Shown here: positions 59,101-64,000 of the stretch, piece by piece
How the letters are laid out: each line of letters opens with the position of its first letter
Numbering within the stretch: the stretch's first letter is position 1
NCBI GenBank assembly: GCA_947247005.1
Contig: OX365955.1
Location: 36,993,822 to 37,057,821 of the forward strand
Reading direction: 5' to 3'
Source: Spisula solida
Taxonomy: Eukaryota; Mollusca; Bivalvia; Venerida; Mactridae
Length of the DNA: 64,000 nucleotides
Translations under genes and position numbers: made by a program
The notes under the pieces: generated by a model
Seen by the model: the letters and a program-made list of their open reading frames with translations, nothing else
What the model was told of the DNA's origin: nothing
Databases searched by the model: none

Positions 59101-61461
59101 ATTTTAAGAGAAAATGACCATTCAAACCAAAATCTTGAGTGTCAAAATATGGCTTTTTGGAATTTTCAAGAGTCAAACCCCTACTCCCAAGTCAAATGGA
59201 ACCCCTGTATATCAAGATAAACAACTCTGCATTACTTAATATTCTTGTCCTTAAACTTCTCACACGTCTCAGCACTAAACTAGGAAATGACAAAAATTCA
59301 TAATTACATGTACCTTCATCTCCAACTTTTAGAGATACGATCTCGGCAGCTTCTGTGATCTCTTTTGAATTTGTTACGTCTAGTTGTAAAATATGAACCC
59401 TAAAATATAAGATTTATACGTATATTAACTAATCAGACATCATAAGACCAAGTAAATGTATCTTAAAAAAATAAAATTATTTGTGTCAAATAATTGAATT
59501 TTTACATAAAGTTTGTTTAGTTGAATTTTTTATCATCTTTTTTAATGATACATATTCCTGTGTCTCCATGGAATCTTTCAGGAGCATAGAAACTATTGAT
59601 ATATACATAAGACAGAAAAGGAAATGGCTATTGCATAAGGAACATGTATATATAGAAAGAAATTCTAGCTGTAGTTTCTATAAAGTCGATTTACTTCTGT
59701 TACATTGTACTTCTGTCAACATCATGGTTTTTGAAAGCTTGCCTAGTGTGATGTATAAATTATATATATAGCTGCTCAGCATGAATTCAGGCACTTCAGA
59801 GCATAGATGATGTCATATTACTACATCATATACAGTTACCATGGGAACGAGACCACAGGTGCAGGAAACACTGGATGCTTCAGATAAGAGGATTAGCAGC
59901 ATGAACTAGCCACTAACAATGAACCTGATTAATAAAGCCGTGTCAGAAGTTCAGAATCATTGGAATATAGATATCAATTGTACTTGTAGGCTGAAATGAT
60001 AGACAAAAGTTCATTTTTTGCTGAAGAGTTTTTTGAAGACTAACTAGCCAAAACTAGTTTGATAATATTAAAATAAAATTGAAAAATTACCACTATACTC
60101 CTCCAGTAACCATTTTTTTCTCTCAAAAAATTGTTGTAAAGTTTTGGTATAGAAAAATCAGAAAATACAGGAATAAGTTGGCTTTATTTACAAGTCCAAC
60201 ATCACATGAAGCGTTTACTTTACCTGTCTGAGCAATTATGTCTGATTGATGCAGCCCCTGTTCCATCCTTATCAAGACAGCCAGCAAATACACGCATGCC
60301 CAGACTATCAAGCTTCTTTACTAATGCTAATCCAAATCCAGAGTCACATCCTGAAAAAAAGCCAAACAGAATCAAATGTCCGCAGATGTATAGGGTGTTT
60401 CAAAATATATACATAACATCAGTGATTTTTTTCCTTCTTTATTAGGGTCCGGAAAACGGACCCTTTCGGAAGTTTCCCAATTGCAAGTAGGCTTTAATTT
60501 TCCCAAATTTGAATGGAGAAATTCCCAATAAACAATTTAAAAAAAAAATCGGACATAAAATGATCAAGTTATGAACATTTTTGACAAGAGGTCAAGCATA
60601 AAAGTTTAAAGAAACCAGTAAACATTCACATGTCATTCACATGTAATCTCTTTTTTTCTGTTTTATTTGGCCTTTCTGCTTCATGGAAATTCCCAATTTC
60701 AAGTTGTCACGACGCGAAAATTCCCAATCTGAAGGGACCCGGACCCTTTCCCAAAGAGAAAAAAAAAATCACTGTACATGTTACAAAGTTCTTACAGTTT
60801 CATGATTAAATAAATTTCTTAATTTATGCAATATTTAAAAAACGAAATACAGTTGAAAGGGCATTTCAAAATTGAATTATATATAAGACACTCCAGCCTA
60901 GTTTAAACAATTAGTATATAACTGCCGTAAAACTGAATAAACAACCAAATCTCTGCCGTAAACTTTAAAGGCGTCATGATCGTTTATTATTATTATCTCT
61001 GAAATTTGTTCCGGGACTGTCAAGAACGCACTGATATCATTGAGGCAGAGATACATGGTCCCAAGGCCCGACTCAGTAGCTACAAAATTAATTTATTATT
61101 TTTTTTAATTTAATAAGTTATCAAACTTACCAGTTATCAGCACTGACTTGTTCCCGGCTGGAAGATGGCTAGCAGGAAGAATTGAGTAGATGAGCAAGCA
61201 ACCAAATGCAAAACAACCTACACCAAATGGTCCTTTCACAAAGAACTGGCATAATGGCTCTCCAAGAAAAAGAACCGCCAAGCTCAACACGGATCGAAAT
61301 CCAAATCGAAACTCATTGGTAAGGAATTTTGACAACACTGCCATGGCAAACACGACCGTAACGCTCGAATACAGGACTGAATATAAAATGACATCATCTT
61401 CTGGGATGTCATTATCGTCTACAACGAAGTTCATTGTCGGCAGATGTTGAAATGGAAACAT
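53134..61461 (-). CDS. BDH1: BDH1-like short-chain dehydrogenase/reductase
   Basis: Six exons in continuous phase: 61131-61461, 60224-60350, 59314-59399, 58417-58599, 57211-57348 and 53134-53471, giving about 400 residues. ATG at 61461 is used; the open frame upstream has no other ATG. SDR hallmarks are complete: TGCDSGFG (NAD-binding glycine motif, across the exon 1-2 junction), LDVTN, NNAG in exon 4, the NVSS serine, and YGMSK (catalytic Tyr and Lys) in exon 5. The [28 protein letters not shown] and final-exon layout fit the D-beta-hydroxybutyrate dehydrogenase/SDR9C group, an NAD-dependent ketone-body or retinoid/steroid-type reaction; the true substrate is not certain. About 110 residues before the Rossmann fold hold three hydrophobic segments rather than an obvious mitochondrial presequence, so membrane anchoring is likely. 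The last intron contains a LINE fragment, intron 4 and intron 1 contain MITEs. The gene is divergent from the EMC10-like gene. Confidence 0.88.
53610..54000. repeat. ~175-bp tandem repeat, about 2.5 units
   Basis: Phrases GGGGCATAATTTCAACAAAA, CTCCTGTGTAGGGTTGGTGT / CCCCTGTGTATGGGTTGGGG and GTCATGATGG recur at ~175-bp spacing. The LINE fragment abuts the last unit exactly at 54000. Confidence 0.65.
54001..55458 (-). CDS. Non-LTR retrotransposon reverse transcriptase fragment
   Basis: An uninterrupted 485-codon frame with no internal stops. The first ~190 residues are the endonuclease-RT linker ([12 protein letters not shown], then FWKSIG). The RT domain follows: [22 protein letters not shown]-like segment (read as [13 protein letters not shown]), [13 protein letters not shown], motif [14 protein letters not shown], motif [20 protein letters not shown] and the catalytic YADD ([10 protein letters not shown]). 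The frame ends at a stop 16 residues or so after YADD, where flanking tandem repeat begins, so the thumb and everything 3' are missing; the endonuclease is missing at the 5' end. The apparent start ATG lies in a GGGGGAAAG repeat unit, so it is probably not the native start. A LINE (CR1/L2/jockey-like; clade undecided) relic in the last intron of the dehydrogenase gene, antisense to nothing: same strand as the host gene. Confidence 0.88.
   Translation of the reverse strand: MSNQDTLLQINNVINNLEQGFRTQNDINNMYNEWCDVIKANMYSSLPYKTVRVGVSNKKHRPGKPWWSDSLSALWSDMCLAERTWIRCRIKSERSSFRQIFIMKRKIFDHEVQKAKPFYWYSFQKELLNTANTESQTFWKSIGQIGITGNQTRVKKIPMEVIVDNGTVSTDIKDVLRKWKDSFSSLFNNHVSANNLPDMSSGDQSGNQDGPFNENISILEVKEAVFNAKRGKAVGADTIHAEVLKNDTSILFLHSLFNVCFGSGTVPSIWSKCIINPIPKSASLDPRDPLSYRGIALASVVYKIYCTILNNRLSKWVESNDKLEDEQGGFRKNRSTIDQISTLTNIIETRKKLKQSTFVAFIDFKKAYDFINRDKLWERLLKTGISGNMLNAIRSLYSSVSSCVKINSFKTEWFSVTSGLRQGCILSPLLFNLYINDLVIYIKSLNIGIEMDNEKISILLYADDIVLLSENAHDLQILLNALNDW
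55440..55625. repeat. Tandem G-rich repeat, about three units of 60-65 bp
   Basis: Units of GACATTTACAAGTATGATGG + GGGAAAGAAAGGACTAGTCA + GTTTC. Related phrases (GGGGGGAAAAACTGACTAGTC) recur at about 55660-55700 and 56780-56905 in the same intron, giving alternately G- and C-rich strands. The first unit supplies the ATG in front of the RT frame. Confidence 0.75.
55700..57210. other. Last intron of the BDH1-like gene, no exon
   Basis: AT-rich, with the GGGGGAAAAA repeat block at 56780-56905. A minus-strand frame at 56759-57076 (lysine/glutamate-rich, [19 protein letters not shown]) runs into the repeat and has no supporting splice signals or recognised domain; not called. Confidence 0.45.
57492..58085. 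mobile_element. TA-flanked TIR element, family CACTCAACAAAAC
   Basis: 594 bp flanked by TA (57490-57491, 58086-58087). The left end CACTCAACAAAACTTATAAG is close to the CACTCGGCAAAACTTATAAG of the 20923/25606 family; the interior is different. Sits between exons 4 and 5 of the dehydrogenase gene. Confidence 0.7.
60420..60774. mobile_element. 355-bp hAT-like MITE in BDH1-like intron 1
   Basis: Inverted ends CAGTGATTTTTTT and AAAAAAAATCACTG; inward GGGTCCGGAAAACGGACCC / GGGACCCGGACCC and repeated AATTCCCAAT phrases. No clear 8-bp duplication. Confidence 0.65.
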
Positions 61462-61619
61462 ACCGCCGTGAAACAAAGAGAAATATCTTCAGTTCATCCG
61501 ATTAACAGCATGTCGTCCACCATTTTGTATTAACATTTCTGATTTGTAACAATCAATTTGATTGGACAAATTTCGCAATGAAATTGGTAAATCGATTTTG
61601 ATTGGACATTATTTCCAAA
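61462..61619. promoter_or_regulatory. Bidirectional promoter between BDH1-like and EMC10-like genes
   Basis: 158 bases between two divergent start codons. Three ATTGG boxes (61561-61565, 61583-61587, 61601-61605) are CCAAT boxes in reverse, the NF-Y pattern usual in bidirectional housekeeping promoters. The plus-strand start AAAATGGCTGC and the minus-side CCACCATTTT resemble YY1 sites overlapping the start. No TATA box. Confidence 0.65.
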
Positions 61620-61972
61620 ATGGCTGCGCCCTGTAGACAGTTTTATCTGGCGATTTTATGTGCTTTATTTTCTCTTTCTTCTTGTGTAAGTTTGCCAATG
61701 TGTATTTAATTCAATATGAATTGTCATGTGTATAATATACAATGTCTGACATTTGGGCCGAGCTTATGTTGTGGTTTAAAACACCTGATTTATAAATACA
61801 AAATATTCGTACTGATTATTTTCGTACTCATTTGGATTCGTACTGATTATTTTCGTACTCAATCAAACTAAAATTATCTTATATTGTATTATTGAAATTT
61901 CATTTCAGTTTGAAGATGACCATGAGTTTGAAGGATCAAGAACTCTAACATTAGAACATTCTTTTGATCAAG
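61620..61972 (+). CDS. EMC10: EMC10-like protein, first two exons (3' incomplete)
   Basis: Exon 1 61620-61685 (22 codons, MAAPCRQFYLAILCALFSLS, a signal peptide) ends at a perfect GTAAGT donor. Exon 2 61909-61972 begins after TTTCATTTCAG in phase and encodes FEDDHEFEGSRTLTLEHSFDQ, then a GTTTGT donor. A signal peptide followed soon by an L-EHSF segment fits the luminal beta-sandwich start of EMC10, a subunit of the ER membrane protein complex that inserts tail-anchored and multipass proteins. Only 43 residues are visible, so the assignment rests on a short match and could be wrong. Later exons must lie beyond 64000, with the 62220-62753 MITE and the LINE in the intron. Confidence 0.55.
61805..61862 (+). 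repeat. 32-bp tandem duplication
   Basis: Two copies of ATTCGTACTGATTATTTTCG plus TACTCA in intron 1 of the EMC10-like gene. Confidence 0.85.
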
Positions 61973-62219
61973 GTTTGTTACTTTATTCACCACTTCCTTG
62001 ACTGCTTTCGCTTTGAGTGTTAGTCTGTGATGTACAGGGTTTGATCCCAGGCTGCATCATTATCTCATACCAAAGAGGAAATAAAAATGGTTCCAGTAAC
62101 GAGCACTTCCTTACTATCTAGACACTTTAAAGCCACATTATCTCTCCCAAGACCTTTTTTCCAATCACCCAGTAAATACACTAATAACAAGGAATTGGGG
62201 TATTTTTCACTAATTCACC

Positions 62220-62753
62220 ATATCGACATTACAACATAAAACCCGTTTTCCGGGATTACGGAATTAATTGAGCGACAATGTGCGAGATATTCCGAATGTA
62301 CGTCAGGGGGGGGGGACGGATATAGCGTATAGAGCAACTAGGTACAAAAATCGCGATTATTTAAGGCAAATGATAAGAATTTGTAAAAAGTCTTACTAGA
62401 AAACAATGACAACACAATTTTACGACCTCGCTGATAATATTTTCGCCTAAATGATATGTTTAACTTGAAAAATGCGTATTTTTATCGACATCGGTATCGA
62501 GCCACGGAAGCGGCCGTGTATAATAAAATGCAATATTTCAAATATAAAGCATTTTTTAGGATAATTCTTGCTAAAGTTTAAAAACAAAGATGTTTAACGA
62601 TAATGTGTAATAATTATTTTATATGTTTTCATGTTTAAACGTTGAAAAAAGAAGAATTATATACACTCCCGCTATACCGCTTATTGCTCGCTAACCCCCT
62701 GACCGTGAACTTTCGGTTCCAGAAAAACGGGTTTTATTGAGTAATGTCGATAT
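62220..62753. mobile_element. 534-bp MITE
   Basis: TIRs ATATCGACATTAC...TAAAACCCGTTTT and its complement, over about 32 bp. The interior has no reading frame of note. Confidence 0.8.
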
Positions 62754-63163
62754 CGAGAATGACCACTAATTAACGAAAGAATGTTAAATTTATCTGTCGA
62801 AATAGTATGCCAAAAATGGCAGTCAAGTAAAATGAATGGATGACAAAATACTAACTTTGCAAGAATTGCTTCCCCTAGAGTTTTGGCTCGTGCGTCGATT
62901 CGTTACAACGTCTTTTTTCTTCGCTCTACAAAAAAACTACCAATTGTCTTCTGAAACGTTGCTGATTGATCTGATGTAGTGAAATTTGGTTTGATTTTTA
63001 AAATCTATAAACATATTTTGATACTTTCTTAACTCATAAATATATCGAAGTTACTTGGTGAGTAGGAAAACCCAACTTTTTCCTTACACTTGGCCTTCTA
63101 TTCAAAATGGCCATGACCTTTCATTTGTTTTCCAATTGACTTCTGGTACGAAGATAAACAAAC
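62754..63163. other. Likely 5' leader of the LINE; no gene
   Basis: Between the MITE and the LINE ORF. Contains no stop-free frame or splice pattern; probably the LINE 5' untranslated region, which cannot be proven from one copy. Confidence 0.35.
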
Positions 63164-63874
63164 ATGTTTACAGGTATCTTACTAAACTTCCTGTTGTTGT
63201 CATTTGTTATTAATTTCTGTCCAGCACCAAAATATTTTCCAGAAAATTACCTATTTGTGTGTTCTTCCAATTTTACTTCGAATCATATGTCAACAAAGCC
63301 CCTATGTTGTGCAGCTACAATATCGCAAGTTATGAGAGCGCGGTTAAAATTTCCTCGATCTCTTCCGGTAGAAATCCATAAGAATAAAGCAGTTTTTAAT
63401 CTTGCTATCCTTTTGTTGTCCATGTCAAGTGATATTGAGACCAACCCATGACCTATTTATTGCTGCAGTACATGTGACGAAGAAATTCATGATATAGATC
63501 CAGCAGTAGAGTGTGATAAATGTGCTCAGTCGTACCATATTTCTTGTCAAAATTTTAATTCAGATTGGTATCAACAGTTAGTTGATAACGATACATCTTT
63601 TGCCTGGACATGTAGCTCTTGTGCCAATCTTAACCTCTCCAACATCTCCAGGAGTAGTAAACTGTCAGTTTCCTCTCAGAATAGTTTCAGTTCATTGAGT
63701 GATGTATGTACACATTCCCAAAATACAAATACTGTTCCCAAACCCTTGATCTTCATCAACAAGTTGAAGATTATATGTGTTAACTGTCAATCAATAATTA
63801 ACAAGAAATTAGAATTTCAGATCTTTATAGAAAATGAGAAACCAGACATAGTTGCTGGTACTGAGTGTGGTTAA
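63164..63874 (+). pseudogene. Non-LTR retrotransposon ORF start with 2A-like motif, PHD finger and endonuclease start
   Basis: The frame opens at ATG 63164. About 88 codons in, it reads LAILLLSMSSDIETNP then TGA (63449-63451) then P. The 2A consensus D(V/I)ExNPGP needs glycine at that TGA, so one base (GGA to TGA) removes it. In the same frame a PHD finger follows (CSTC, CDKC, YHISC, WTCSSC; C4HC3 spacing), then a serine/asparagine-rich linker, then the start of an AP-endonuclease-like domain (IICVNCQSIINKK, KPDIVAGTE). The frame ends at TAA 63872-63874, where the conserved ESWL-type continuation is lost and other sequence begins. 2A-bearing LINEs of the CR1 group are known in sea urchins and other invertebrates. 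The N-terminal part is hydrophobic (LLNFLLLSFVINF), perhaps a signal-like leader. Confidence 0.75.
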
Positions 63875-64000
63875 AAAAAGATCATTAGGCCATCCTTAAA
63901 AAAGTGTTTGTTTGCCCTTACGCGACCGACTGGTGAAAATAGCCGCGACTCACTTTTCTTTAACACAACAGCTAAAAAAAATTTTTTTTTATATCTACGC
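63875..64000. other. Unrelated sequence after the LINE break
   Basis: The endonuclease frame stops and sequence of another repeat type (GGCCATCCTTAAAAAAGTG, CTTACGCGACCGACTGG) follows to the window end. A separate insertion or a truncation point; the element cannot be followed further. Confidence 0.4.

Noticed and set aside
62040..62080. tRNA-like B box GGGTTTGATCCCAG on the plus strand
   Set aside because: No convincing A box or SINE body around it; left out of the feature list.

Overview
The window is nuclear DNA of an animal. Its genes are split by GT-AG introns, only four host genes are visible, and the introns and spacers are AT-rich and full of short inverted-repeat transposons, tRNA-derived SINEs and tandem repeats. 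The repeat style and the gene set suggest a bivalve mollusc or close relative; this is inference, since no species marker is present.

Layout. (1) 1-24.5 kb, minus strand: a sodium/chloride-dependent SLC6 transporter gene, reconstructed as 12 exons in continuous reading phase from the start codon through TM11; the last exon(s) lie outside the window. Its introns hold two mariner-like copies, a 2.4-kb element with long inverted ends, one copy of an inverted pair of TA-flanked elements, and other repeats. (2) 24.5-38.9 kb: no host gene. A foldback element is followed by a 5.66-kb element with 103-bp terminal inverted repeats (TIRs) that carries three minus-strand genes: an acidic C2H2 protein, a Polinton/Maverick penton-like protein broken by one stop, and a cysteine-rich protein I do not recognise. 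Beside it, a 4.7-kb TIR element contains a 2-kb array of 42-bp units and splits an older dispersed repeat. (3) 38.9-42.9 kb, minus: a four-exon gene for a small protein with a predicted signal peptide, an unclear N-terminal segment and a divergent galectin domain. (4) 43-53 kb: repeats only, including a SINE, a TIR element built of ~150-bp tandem units, a SINE-derived array and short MITEs. (5) 53.1-61.5 kb, minus: a six-exon BDH1-like short-chain dehydrogenase gene, with a LINE reverse-transcriptase fragment in its last intron. (6) 61.6 kb onward, plus: the first two exons of a gene resembling EMC10, divergent from the dehydrogenase across a 158-bp shared promoter with three ATTGG (inverted CCAAT) boxes. 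(7) 63.2-63.9 kb, plus: the 5' part of a non-LTR retrotransposon ORF with a 2A-like motif, a PHD finger and an endonuclease start, broken by a stop exactly at the 2A glycine codon.

The host genes have unrelated roles (membrane transport, lectin, oxidoreductase, probably ER membrane protein insertion); only the dehydrogenase/EMC10-like pair shows a regulatory link. The most unusual content is mobile: the 5.66-kb virus-derived element, the 2A-LINE and the nested TIR elements.

Exon boundaries were read by eye from splice consensus, phase continuity and protein similarity. No alignment or database search was run.
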